25,295 nt of DNA. Source: JAUVZF01 sp964539385 (GTDB lineage Bacteria; Planctomycetota; Phycisphaerae; FEN-1346). The notes under the pieces are model-generated. The model was not told where the DNA came from. It was given only the letters and a program-made list of their open reading frames with translations, and ran no database searches. The position numbers and the translations under genes are program-made. Below, piece after piece: positions 13,688 to 21,278 of this stretch. Location of the stretch: assembly GCA_964539385.1 (NCBI GenBank), contig CAZIJC010000056.1, positions 1-25,295 on the forward strand, given 5' to 3'. The first letter of the stretch is position 1. Every line of letters begins with the position of its first letter.

Positions 13688-14151
13688 ACCTGATGCCCCG
13701 CCATCGCAAGATCGCCCACACCATCTGGGAGTGCGGCGGCAGGCTCGACGAAGTGGCCCGGCGCCAACACGTCCGGGTCGCCACGCTGCGAAAGTGGCTC
13801 CGGGACCCGGACTTCCGGACCCTGCTGGCCGAAGATGCCCTGGAACCGCTCCTCCAGGCGACCAGCGCCATGCTCCGCTGGGCGCCCGTGGCGGTGTCGC
13901 GTCTCATCCGGGACCTCGACAGCGAGTCGGCGTCCGACGCCCGCCAGGCCGCCCGGGAGATCCTCAAACTCGCCCTCGCCACGCAACGGGAACTGGCCCG
14001 GCCCGTCGGCGACAAAGCCGCCACGGCAACCGCCGGGCACCTCCCCGCCGCCGCGGACGACCCACTCGGACGACGGGTGGCCGCACTGACCGACGACCAA
14101 CTCGCCCGCGTCCTCGAAATCCTGAACGAAACGACTCGTGCTGCCCGTTGA
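13684..14151 (+). CDS. Small-terminase-like HTH protein
   Basis: The 155-aa protein opens with a helix-turn-helix (about residues 8-42: IAHTIWECGGRLDEVARRQHV...LRKWLRDPDFR), of the kind found in small terminase subunits and related phage DNA-recognition proteins. The middle is helical (LEPLLQATSAMLRWAPVAVSRLIRDLDS, AREILKLALATQREL), suited to oligomerisation. A Pro/Ala linker precedes a last helix LTDDQLARVLEILNE. It starts in an ATGA overlap with the GNAT gene and ends 44 nt before the ParB-like gene, two genes upstream of the large terminase. A plain HTH regulator is the alternative, but position and shape favour a DNA-packaging role. Confidence 0.65.
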   Translation: MNLMPRHRKIAHTIWECGGRLDEVARRQHVRVATLRKWLRDPDFRTLLAEDALEPLLQATSAMLRWAPVAVSRLIRDLDSESASDARQAAREILKLALATQRELARPVGDKAATATAGHLPAAADDPLGRRVAALTDDQLARVLEILNETTRAAR

Positions 14152-14195
14152 GCGCGGCCCATACGGGCCGCGCAGAGCAGGAAGGGAAATCGGCC

Positions 14196-14960
14196 ATGAC
14201 ACTCCTATGGATTCCGCTTGAGGCGCTCCAGCCCCATCCCGAGAACTCCAACCGCATGCCCCCGCACCTCATGGAGAAACTCAAGACCCACATCGAACGG
14301 ACCGGCCTGTACGAGCCGCTGGTGGTCAGGCCGATGGGGCACGACGCGGCGTGTGATGACGAGACGACGGAGAAGATGCCCCCGACCTCCCGGTCGGGGC
14401 TCGAAACGGGGCGCCGCGCGGCACGCGGCGATCTGAAATCTGAAATCTCAGATCTGAGATGCCGCTACCAGATTCTCAACGGCCATCACCGGGCCGAGGT
14501 GCTCCGCGAACTCGGGCATACCCGGGCCAGGTGCGACGTGTGGGAGGTGGACGATGACGAGGCGCGGCTGCTGCTGGCGACGCTCAACCGCCTGGAGGGC
14601 CGGGACGACCCACGTGAGCGTGCCCGGTTGGTGGCTCGTCTGGCCAAAGGGCGGACGGCGGAGGAACTGGCCCGTCTGCTGCCGGAACCGCCGGACGCCG
14701 TCGAGCGTCTGCTGCGTCTGGCCCAGCCGCCGCCCGCGCCGCTCACGCCCGAGGCGTTGGCGCCGATCGCGCGGCCGATGACGTTTTTCCTGGCCGACGA
14801 GCAGTACGCCCTCATCCGCGAGGCCCTCCGCGAGGTTACACGCGACCAGACGCGCGCGGGCGAAGCCGGCGAGCCGCAACCAGCCGCAACCCGGCCGAAA
14901 CGGGCCGACGCACTGGAGCGGCTCGCCCTGTGGTACCTGGAGTCGCGCGGCCTGCGGTAG
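14196..14960 (+). CDS. ParB-like protein with palindrome insertion
   Basis: The 254-aa protein has the ParB/Srx-type N-terminal fold: NSNRMPPHLMEKLKTHIERTGLYEPLVVRP (17-46), then YQILNGHHRAEVLRELG (91-107), the counterpart of the GERRxRA box, then VWEVDDDEARLLLATLNRLEG. Between the strands, residues 48-89 form an insert encoded by the palindrome at 14380-14404 and the heptamer array at 14433-14460; homologs would pass from VVRP to YQI within a few residues. The C-terminal half is helical with KGRTAEELARLL-PEPPDAVERLLRLA, a likely HTH. ATG 14196 follows AGGAAGGGAAA. In phages such proteins often precede the terminase and may be nucleases or CTPase-like DNA binders. The insert leaves the core motifs intact. 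Confidence 0.8.
   Translation: MTLLWIPLEALQPHPENSNRMPPHLMEKLKTHIERTGLYEPLVVRPMGHDAACDDETTEKMPPTSRSGLETGRRAARGDLKSEISDLRCRYQILNGHHRAEVLRELGHTRARCDVWEVDDDEARLLLATLNRLEGRDDPRERARLVARLAKGRTAEELARLLPEPPDAVERLLRLAQPPPAPLTPEALAPIARPMTFFLADEQYALIREALREVTRDQTRAGEAGEPQPAATRPKRADALERLALWYLESRGLR
14380..14404. repeat. Intragenic palindrome (GGCTCGA flank) in ParB-like gene
   Basis: CCCCGACC (14380-14387), loop TCCC, GGTCGGGG (14392-14399), then CTCGA. All 25 bases are identical to the copy at 15762-15786, and the encoded peptide PPTSRSGL is also the same in both genes. Confidence 0.85.
14433..14460. repeat. Heptamer array inside ParB-like gene
   Basis: Four consecutive 7-mers: CTGAAAT, CTGAAAT, CTCAGAT, CTGAGAT. 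It shares GAAATCTGAAATCTCA exactly with the hydG-hydD spacer at 3597-3612, although that spacer is over 10 kb away and non-coding. Confidence 0.8.
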
Positions 14961-15004
14961 CGGCGGTAGAATCCGGTGACCTCAAGCCGAGGAGACGTTA
15001 CCCC

Positions 15005-16687
15005 ATGCCATCTTTCGAGAACACACCTGACGCCTCTGAACTCCGTGGGCGGCTGGCGCTGGCGTTGGCGAGCGCACGTCCGCGGTCGCCGGCGGCCCTG
15101 TGGCAGTTCGTCCGCAGCGCCTACGGCCTGGCCGTCCCGCGGCGGGCGATCTGTCCGGGCCATGCGGCGCCGATGGACTACCTCGTGCGTGCGATCCTTC
15201 ATCCCGGCCGCGATGTCGTGGTCTGGGCGCCGCGCGGCGGGGCGAAGACCGAACTCGGGAGCGTGGCGGCGCATCTGGACTCGATCCTGCGGCCGGGATG
15301 CCAGACGCGGATCCTGGGCGGCAGCCTCGACCAGTCGGAGAAGATGTACGAGTACCTCACGCGCAAATGGGACGGCGCGTTCGCGGGGCTGCTCGCCCGC
15401 GAGCCGACCGCCCGGCGGACCGAACTGGTGAACGGTTCGGCGATCGAGGTCCTGACGCAGTCGGCGCGGTCGGTCAGGGGCCAGCGGGTCCATCGCCTGA
15501 AGTGCGACGAGGTGGACGAGTTCTTGCCCACGGTGTGGCAGGCGGCCCAGTTCGTCACGCAGTCGGGCCACGGGAGCGACGGGCGGTGGATCCCGGCCCA
15601 GATGGAGGTCTTTTCGACGATGCACCGCCCGTTCGGCCCGATGGCGGAGTTGGTGGATCGGCTCTCGCCGGGCGATACCCCGAGCCGCGACCACACGAGC
15701 CGCGACCGGGAGGTCGCGGGGGGCTTCCCCGCCGCCGAACCTTCTTGCGCGCCGAAGGCCCCCCCGACCTCCCGGTCGGGGCTCGATACAGCACCCGTCC
15801 TGCTGACGTGGTGCCTGTGGGAGGTGATTGAGCCGTGCCCGCCCCAGCGTTCGTGCAGCCGGTGCCCGCTGTGGGCCGACTGCGAGGGCCGCGCGCGGCA
15901 GGCCGAGGGGTACTTCCCCATCGACGACGCCATCGCCCAAAAGGCCCGCTCCAGCCGCGAGGCGTGGCAGGCCGAGATGCTCTGCCTCAGGCCGCGCGCC
16001 GACCACCTCGTTTTCGCGCAGTTCGACCCCGCGCGGCACGTGGCGCCGATCACGCATGCCCCGTCGCTGCCGCTCTACCGGACGCTCGACTTCGGATACG
16101 CCAACCCGTTCGTGTGCCTGTGGGTGCAGGTGGAGGGCGAAGGCGAACTCGCCCACGATTCAAAGGCGCCGCCGCCGGCCGCGAGCGCAAGCGAGCGGTC
16201 GCGCTGGCGCGCCGACATCGACCTGTCGCGTGTGCGGCTGCGTGTCATCGCCGAGTACGTGGCGCGGGAGCGGGCCATCGCCGACCACGCCCGCGAGATC
16301 GCCGCACGCGATCCCGGGCCGGTCGTCCGCACCTTCGGCGACCCCGCCGGATGGCAGCGCTCCGACGTCACCGGCACGGGGCCGTGCCAGGAACTGGCGC
16401 GGCTGGGTATCCGGGTGCGAACGCCGCGGGCGGGCATCCTGGAGGGCGTGGAACTCGTGCGTCGGTTGCTGAAACCGCGGCCCGGCGGCGAGGCGGGCCT
16501 CGTCATCGACCCGTCGTGCCGGTGGCTTACGCGGGCGTTTCAGGAGTACCACTGGGACGAGTCCTCTGAAGGGAGGCGCAGCGAACGCCCCGCCAAAGAC
16601 GGGGCCGACCACCCCATCGACGCCTTGCGGTACCTCGTGACGGGCCTCTTCCTGCAGCGCGACCGGGTGCGGGAACGGCGATGGTGA
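15005..16687 (+). CDS. Phage large terminase subunit (packaging ATPase-nuclease)
   Basis: The 560-aa protein is the DNA-packaging motor and headful nuclease of tailed phages. ATPase motifs: Walker A WAPRGGAKT (74-82) and Walker B CDEVDEF (167-173). RNase H-type nuclease acidic residues: Asp362 in LDFGYANPF, Asp446 in FGDPAGW and Asp535/Asp539 in DHPIDAL. All are present, so the core looks functional. A four-Cys knuckle (Cys278, 284, 287, 293) lies between the domains. Two inserts come from repeats: residues about 222-265 (palindrome at 15762-15786) and about 385-402 (CGCGAGCG-type repeat near 16180-16206). ATG 15005 follows GAGGAGA. It is the last gene of the run; no portal or capsid gene follows. 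Confidence 0.88.
   Translation: MPSFENTPDASELRGRLALALASARPRSPAALWQFVRSAYGLAVPRRAICPGHAAPMDYLVRAILHPGRDVVVWAPRGGAKTELGSVAAHLDSILRPGCQTRILGGSLDQSEKMYEYLTRKWDGAFAGLLAREPTARRTELVNGSAIEVLTQSARSVRGQRVHRLKCDEVDEFLPTVWQAAQFVTQSGHGSDGRWIPAQMEVFSTMHRPFGPMAELVDRLSPGDTPSRDHTSRDREVAGGFPAAEPSCAPKAPPTSRSGLDTAPVLLTWCLWEVIEPCPPQRSCSRCPLWADCEGRARQAEGYFPIDDAIAQKARSSREAWQAEMLCLRPRADHLVFAQFDPARHVAPITHAPSLPLYRTLDFGYANPFVCLWVQVEGEGELAHDSKAPPPAASASERSRWRADIDLSRVRLRVIAEYVARERAIADHAREIAARDPGPVVRTFGDPAGWQRSDVTGTGPCQELARLGIRVRTPRAGILEGVELVRRLLKPRPGGEAGLVIDPSCRWLTRAFQEYHWDESSEGRRSERPAKDGADHPIDALRYLVTGLFLQRDRVRERRW
15762..15786. repeat. Intragenic palindrome (GGCTCGA flank) in terminase gene
   Basis: The 25-nt element is identical to that at 14380-14404 (8-bp stem CCCCGACC/GGTCGGGG, loop TCCC, then CTCGA). 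It is read in frame between the ATPase domain and the Cys knuckle. Confidence 0.85.
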
Positions 16688-16691
16688 AGCC

Positions 16692-16781
16692 ATTTCGGAT
16701 TGGGGATTTCGGATTTCGGATTGGCGCGCGGCGATAGACGACTGGGTCCAGGCTGCCAATCCGAAATCCCCACTCCGAAAT
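16692..16781. repeat. Inverted heptamer arrays between convergent terminase and PLD genes
   Basis: At 16692-16726 five 7-mers run ATTTCGG, ATTGGGG, ATTTCGG, ATTTCGG, ATTGGCG. At 16754-16781 the complement appears as TGCCAAT, CCGAAAT, CCCCACT, CCGAAAT. The arms can pair into a long hairpin lying exactly between the two stop codons, so it may serve as a transcription end in both directions. Confidence 0.75.
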
Positions 16782-17344
16782 CAGTCATCCCACGGCGACT
16801 CCAGCGGCAGGGGGCAGTGGGCGAGGCGGTCGCAGGTCCGGCACATGGCGCCGGACCAGATGGCCTCGAACAGGTCGGCGGCCGTATCGACGAGGGCCGG
16901 GTCGTCGGTCACGAGGCCGATCTCGAAGTTGCGCCGGCCGGCGCTTTTGGCTCCCAGGCCCGCGCCGGTCAGGTTCGCGCTGCCCAGGTACAGTCGCTCG
17001 CCGTCGATGACGGCCGCCTTGAAGTGCGTGCGCGGGCAGCGTTGCATCTCGAAGGCGTGCGGCTCCACTTCCCTGAGTTCCTCGAGAAACGGTCCCGACG
17101 GCACGCCCGAGTGCAGGATGCGCACCGCCACGCCGCGCTCGCCCATCCGCGCGAGCAGGTGCACGATGCTCTCGCTTGCCCGCCGAAGCCTCGGCGAAGG
17201 CGGGGCCGACCCGTCGCGGCGGACGATGCGTGCGGCCTTGAGCGTGGCCGTGGCGATGAGGAGACTGTCGGTCGCCGACGGAATGAGGTCGGCCAGCACG
17301 CGGTCGTAGATGTCGGACCCCGTCAGGTACTCGAAATCGGGCAT
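16781..17344 (-). CDS. PLD-like protein with a single HKD motif
   Basis: The 187-aa protein has one phospholipase-D-superfamily catalytic motif: His107, Lys109, Asp114 and Gly121-Ser122-Asn124 (HFKAAVIDGERLYLGSAN). One HKD means it would work as a dimer, as small PLD nucleases do. The C-terminus carries CRTCDRLAHC (Cys168, 171, 177), a possible metal site. Residues about 44-57 (GSAPPSPRLRRASES) come from the palindrome near 17180-17206 and look inserted. GTG 17353 directly follows the TGA of the upstream ATPase gene; ATG 17344 is the more usual start. There is no signal peptide. Candidate role: nucleic-acid cleavage in defence or repair, or lipid chemistry; the sequence does not decide. Confidence 0.8.
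   Translation of the reverse strand: MPDFEYLTGSDIYDRVLADLIPSATDSLLIATATLKAARIVRRDGSAPPSPRLRRASESIVHLLARMGERGVAVRILHSGVPSGPFLEELREVEPHAFEMQRCPRTHFKAAVIDGERLYLGSANLTGAGLGAKSAGRRNFEIGLVTDDPALVDTAADLFEAIWSGAMCRTCDRLAHCPLPLESPWDD
17180..17206. repeat. Intragenic palindrome in PLD gene
   Basis: CCGCCGAAGCCTCGGCGAAGGCGG (about 17181-17204) is an imperfect palindrome containing CGCCGAAG/CTCGGCG arms. It is read in frame as a Pro/Ser/Arg-rich insert near residue 50 of the PLD protein. Confidence 0.5.
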
Positions 17345-17353
17345 GGGGCACAC

Positions 17354-18805
17354 TCAGTCTTCCCAGAGGAGTCGTTCGGCCTGACCCAGCAGGTACAAGA
17401 AGATGTGCGCGGGAATCTGGAGGAACTGTGTGTCAAGACCGGGAAACTGCGTGACGGCGAAGTTCTCATCGCGCTTGGTGACCCAGAAGGCCTGTTTGGG
17501 CCGCTCCTTTCGGCAGAACGCAACGAGACCTGCTTTCTCCGTGAGGCCGGCCTTTTCGCGGTATTTGACCTCGGCCGGGAACACGTAGGCAGGGCTGCTG
17601 ACGATGATGTCCACTTCTTTGCCGGCCTTCGCATCCCGCCAGTACGAAATCTTCGGGGTGTCGCGGTAGTGGTAAGCATACAGATGCCGCAGGACCGCCC
17701 CTTCCACAATGGCCCCCATCTCGGCCGGATTCTTGAGGACGTCTTCACCGCGAAGCAGGACCGCGTTCCTCAGAGCGGCGTCCACGAGATAGAACTTGTG
17801 ACGCGCTTTCAGGACCTTCTTGCCGCCCAGCCCGTAGGGAACCAGCCGGTAGACAAGACTGGCCTGCTCGAGGGCCTTGAGGTGGTTCGAGACCGTGGCG
17901 GCCGACGTGCCCAAGGCTCTGGCACACGTCTGGACCGCGAGAATACCGCCGCTATGAATGCACAGGTAGATGAAGAGCCGCTCCAGGTCACTCAGATTGC
18001 GGACGCCAAGCAGTTCCGCCATGTCGCGCTTGAGTACGCGCTCGACGACATCCTCTCTCAGCAGACGCTGGCACAGGGGCACATCGTCCGGTCCGGAGGC
18101 CGTCTCAGGAAACCCGCCAACCACGAGGTACCGGTCGAACACCGGCAACGTGTCCTTGAAGGCAAGCCGGATGGGCGGGAAGTCCTTCTTTGGGTCCTTG
18201 CGGAACAGGTCCGTCGGCCGCAAGTCTTCCGAGATGGGCGGTATCGGCGCGCCCGCAATGCGTATGAACTCATAGAACGACAGCGTCGGTATAGGAACCT
18301 CGACCCAACGTCCAACGCCACTCTCGGCCAGTCTCTGCCGGTGGATCACGCTTGCCGACCCGGTCGCCAGGATTCGATACTGCGGATGCCGGTCCACCAA
18401 CTGCTTGACCTCCAACTCCCAGTCGCGAGAATACTGCACCTCGTCCAGCAGGAGCAGGGCGGCTTGGCCTTCCGGATGGATGTGCTCGTGGTAGATCCGC
18501 AGGATCTCATGTAGCCGAACGAGTTTTAGCAACGGGTGGTCGAGGCTAACGTAGAGAACACGTTTGGGGTCCGTCCCTCCGGCTACGCGGTCGTTGGCCA
18601 ATTGATACAGGATCGTCGTCTTGCCGACGCGACGCGGGCCGCACAGAAGCACGGCCCTGCGCAAGGCCTGCTCGTCGAGGTACTTCCGGCATGCCTGGTA
18701 GGCCAAGCGCCTGAACGGCGGCACGGAGACCGCTTCTCGCCCCCACCAGGGGTTGAATCGCTCCAGGACTCCGAGTACTTCGTCGTATCCGAAGAAATCA
18801 CTCAT
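17354..18805 (-). CDS. AAA ATPase with DUF4143-type C-terminus
   Basis: The 483-aa protein belongs to the large group of COG1373-like ATPases. Walker A GPRRVGKTT is at 56-64, Walker B LLLLDEVQ at 117-124 and the sensor segment RILATGSAS near 148-156. The middle has a winged-helix stretch (CARALGTSAATVSNHLKALEQASLV). The C-terminal domain shows EVDIIV...FPAEVKY, a PD-(D/E)xK-like Asp and ExK arrangement. ATG 18805 has GGGCGGGG just upstream; ATG 18817 is the alternative. A TTGACT-N17-TAAATG pair on the minus strand (about 18841-18813) would start transcription almost at the ATG. It is followed without a gap by the PLD gene. The biological role of such ATPases is mostly unknown. Confidence 0.88.
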   Translation of the reverse strand: MSDFFGYDEVLGVLERFNPWWGREAVSVPPFRRLAYQACRKYLDEQALRRAVLLCGPRRVGKTTILYQLANDRVAGGTDPKRVLYVSLDHPLLKLVRLHEILRIYHEHIHPEGQAALLLLDEVQYSRDWELEVKQLVDRHPQYRILATGSASVIHRQRLAESGVGRWVEVPIPTLSFYEFIRIAGAPIPPISEDLRPTDLFRKDPKKDFPPIRLAFKDTLPVFDRYLVVGGFPETASGPDDVPLCQRLLREDVVERVLKRDMAELLGVRNLSDLERLFIYLCIHSGGILAVQTCARALGTSAATVSNHLKALEQASLVYRLVPYGLGGKKVLKARHKFYLVDAALRNAVLLRGEDVLKNPAEMGAIVEGAVLRHLYAYHYRDTPKISYWRDAKAGKEVDIIVSSPAYVFPAEVKYREKAGLTEKAGLVAFCRKERPKQAFWVTKRDENFAVTQFPGLDTQFLQIPAHIFLYLLGQAERLLWED

Positions 18806-18940
18806 TGCCCCGCCCATTTAGCAACTTCTTCGGAACAAGTCAAGAGTAGACTTTAGATCTTTCCAGAAGAAATCGGGGAAAGCACGCCGAAAAAGCCTTT
18901 CTCCACACGGGGTTCTGGCGGCCAGATACCTCTCACGCCA

Positions 18941-20179
18941 CTATATCACCGCCAGAATGATGTTCACGAGGATGGAGACCATCAGTGCGACGATGAGAAT
19001 AAGGGCCAGTTGGTTGACCTCGAACGGGCTGGGTTCCTCCAGCGGCGGCAGGCCGCGCTCGTCCGTACGGACGCCCTTGCCCTCGGCCAGGCCGGCAATG
19101 ATCGCCACTTGCTTGCCGACGCGTGCGTGGGCGATGCGCGGCGGCTCGCCGGTCGCAACGCACCGCAGGTCCACAAGCAAGTCCTCGGTGGACTTGTACC
19201 GGTCTTCCGGGCGCTTGGCCATCATCAGTTCAACGACCTCGCCGACGCCGGCCGAGAGGTCGGGGTTGACGTGGTCGGGCGGGATGAGGCGGCCCTTGAC
19301 GTGTTTCTGCATAATCAGTTGAGGCGTCTTGCCGGTAAAGGGCGGCTGGCCGGTCAGCATCTCGTAGAAGGTGGCGCCCAGGGAGTAGATGTCGGCCCGG
19401 AAATCGATGTCGGGGTTGCCAACGACCTGCTCGGGGGCGATGTAATAGGGCGTGCCGAAGGCCTTGCCGATCTCGTCCCAGGTACCCTCGCCGATGTGGC
19501 GTGCCAAGCCCATGTCGGCCAGTTTCGCCACGCCGTCTTTGGTAAGCATGATGTTGCGGGGCTTGACGTCGCGGTGGATGAAGTGGCGTGAATGGGCGTG
19601 GGCCAGGGCCTCGGCAATCTGGATGATGATGCGGACGGCCTCGCCCTCTTCGAGCGGGCCATCCACTTCCTTCAGGAGGTCGGCCACGGTTCGAGGCGGG
19701 TCGACCAGTTCCATGATGAAGTAGATGTAGCCGTCGGTTTCGCCGGCGTCGTAGGCCTGGACGATGTTGTTGTGCGCCAGTTTCGCCGCCGCACGGACCT
19801 CCATGATGAACCGTTCGCGCATGACCGGGTCGCGGGCCATCTCCGAGAGGAGCACCTTGACGGCCACCATCCGGTCGACCGACAGTTGCCTGGCCTTGTA
19901 GACGATGGCCTGGCTGCCGCGGCCGATGCGCTCGATGAGTTGGACGCCTGGGATCTTGAGGCGCGGCGAGAGCGTCTCTTCTTTCAGCGCCGCCTGGACC
20001 CGCCGGGTCTGGTTCCTCGTCAGGACGCCTGCCTTGACGAGCGCCTCGGGCAGCGTCAGGGCGTCGCCGTCCATAACGGCCTTGTTCAGGAGGCGCCGTC
20101 CCTGTTTGAGTTCGTCCTCGGTGGCCAGACCATGCTCGACGATGTACTGTTCGAAGCGGGCTTCCGATGATGCGGACAT
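18941..20179 (-). CDS. Membrane-anchored Ser/Thr protein kinase (Hanks type)
   Basis: The 412-aa protein has an N-terminal helical region (residues about 8-66) with two LxTxxQ/ELxxG-like repeats common in planctomycete kinases. The kinase domain follows from about 80 to 350: glycine loop GRGSQAIVYKA (86-96), Lys108, catalytic HRDVKPRN (202-209) and ADMG at 221-224, where DFG is DMG. Activation segment GTPYYIAPEQV and the DIYSLGATFYEML region are intact. The C-terminus is a single hydrophobic helix (about 388-412), so the kinase is tail-anchored in the cytoplasmic membrane. ATG 20179 is preferred; the frame opens to a TTG at 20254 with no ribosome site at either. The substrate is unknown. Confidence 0.92.
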   Translation of the reverse strand: MSASSEARFEQYIVEHGLATEDELKQGRRLLNKAVMDGDALTLPEALVKAGVLTRNQTRRVQAALKEETLSPRLKIPGVQLIERIGRGSQAIVYKARQLSVDRMVAVKVLLSEMARDPVMRERFIMEVRAAAKLAHNNIVQAYDAGETDGYIYFIMELVDPPRTVADLLKEVDGPLEEGEAVRIIIQIAEALAHAHSRHFIHRDVKPRNIMLTKDGVAKLADMGLARHIGEGTWDEIGKAFGTPYYIAPEQVVGNPDIDFRADIYSLGATFYEMLTGQPPFTGKTPQLIMQKHVKGRLIPPDHVNPDLSAGVGEVVELMMAKRPEDRYKSTEDLLVDLRCVATGEPPRIAHARVGKQVAIIAGLAEGKGVRTDERGLPPLEEPSPFEVNQLALILIVALMVSILVNIILAVI

Positions 20180-20324
20180 GGGCGTGTCGCTACAGGCGTT
20201 CGCGGAAACGTGTGCCGCAGGACTATCGCTTGCCGCCCCGGACGTGTCAATCAAAAACCGCCACCAACGTGGCCAAGGCGGGCACTTCGGCTTTTTGACT
20301 TGACTTCACCCCGCCGCCCCGCGA

Positions 20325-20403
20325 CTTTGAACCTTGAACTTTGAACTTTGTGTCCCCTCGCTTGCGCTTGGGGCTTTGAACTTTGAACTTTGAACTTTGA
20401 ACC
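20325..20403. repeat. Two TTGAACT heptamer clusters around a hairpin
   Basis: TTGAACT-type 7-mers repeat at 20325-20349 and again at 20374-20403. Between them lies an imperfect hairpin with CCCC/GGGG ends and TCGCTTGCGCTT in the middle (20354-20373). They occupy the region between the divergent kinase and TIM-barrel genes, where I could not identify a clear promoter. Confidence 0.75.
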
Positions 20404-20423
20404 TGCCGTTGGGAGGTCGTGCC

Positions 20424-21248
20424 ATGGGAAACGTTGACATCGGTCTGTGCATGGAGTTCGTCCGTCACGACGACAAGTCGTTCGAGTGGGGCATCGAGAA
20501 GGCCGCCCAACTCGGCTATGACTACGTCGAGCCGATCGTCCACTGGGGCCGCGAACTGTTCAGCGAGGCCGGCTACTTTCACAGCGTCTCGATGCTCGAC
20601 GACCCCTTGCGCATCAAGCGAGCCTGCGAGAAGCACGGCGTGAAGCCCTCGGCCCTGTCGGCCCACTGTCCGCTCTGTAAGCCCGAGATCAGCGCCGAGT
20701 ACCTCAAGCAGGCCATCCGCTACGCCGCCGAGTGCGGCGCGCCGTGCGTCAACACCGACGAGGGCCCCAAGCCCGCCTGGACCACCGTGGACGAAGACCA
20801 CCTGCTGATGAAGTACACACTGACGGAGGCCGTCGCCGTGGCCGAGCCGCGCGGCATCCTCATCGGCATCGAGCCCCACCAGCAGTACTCCAAAAGCCCC
20901 GACGGCCTGGACCGCATCTGGGGCCTGGTCGATAGCCCCGTCATCGGCATCAACTTCGACACGGGCAACAGTTACCTGGCCGGCGAGGACCCCGCGACGT
21001 GGCTCGAGCGGGTGCGGGACCGCCTCGTTCACGTTCACGCCAAGGACATCTCCGTCGAGCAGTCCGACGCCGAGCGCGGGCAGGTGACCGGCACGCCCGT
21101 CGGCTGCGCGTGCGGCGAGGGCGTCGTGGATTGGAAGGCCATCGTCCAGATATGCAAGGCCGCCCCGCGCGACCTGGTTCTGAGCGTGGAGTGCGGCACG
21201 GTAGAGCAGGCTGCCGCCAGCATCGAACACCTGAAACCGCTGCTGTAA
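20424..21248 (+). CDS. Xylose-isomerase-like TIM-barrel protein (sugar epimerase/isomerase)
   Basis: The 274-aa protein belongs to the AP-endonuclease-2/xylose-isomerase-like barrel superfamily. Likely metal ligands fall at the expected strand ends: Glu150 in GIEPHQQY, Asp179 in INFDTGNS, His205 in HVHAKD and Glu256 in SVECGT. It has no signal peptide and is probably a cytoplasmic sugar or inositol-derivative epimerase or isomerase. ATG 20424 has GGGAGG 9 nt upstream; the frame opens 27 nt earlier inside the heptamer repeat. It is transcribed away from the kinase and has no partner on its strand, so the substrate is unknown. Confidence 0.88.
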   Translation: MGNVDIGLCMEFVRHDDKSFEWGIEKAAQLGYDYVEPIVHWGRELFSEAGYFHSVSMLDDPLRIKRACEKHGVKPSALSAHCPLCKPEISAEYLKQAIRYAAECGAPCVNTDEGPKPAWTTVDEDHLLMKYTLTEAVAVAEPRGILIGIEPHQQYSKSPDGLDRIWGLVDSPVIGINFDTGNSYLAGEDPATWLERVRDRLVHVHAKDISVEQSDAERGQVTGTPVGCACGEGVVDWKAIVQICKAAPRDLVLSVECGTVEQAAASIEHLKPLL

Positions 21249-21278
21249 CCGCCGCCCGGCGGGAAGACAATGGCCCTT

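Noticed and set aside
14486..16156. Minus-strand frame of 556 codons opposite the ParB-like gene and terminase
   Set aside because: No motifs and Arg/His-rich; the plus strand has ATPase and nuclease motifs.
20180..20254. TTG start for the Ser/Thr kinase 75 nt upstream of ATG 20179
   Set aside because: Rare start codon without ribosome site; the added 25 residues have no structure, and the helical region begins after the ATG.
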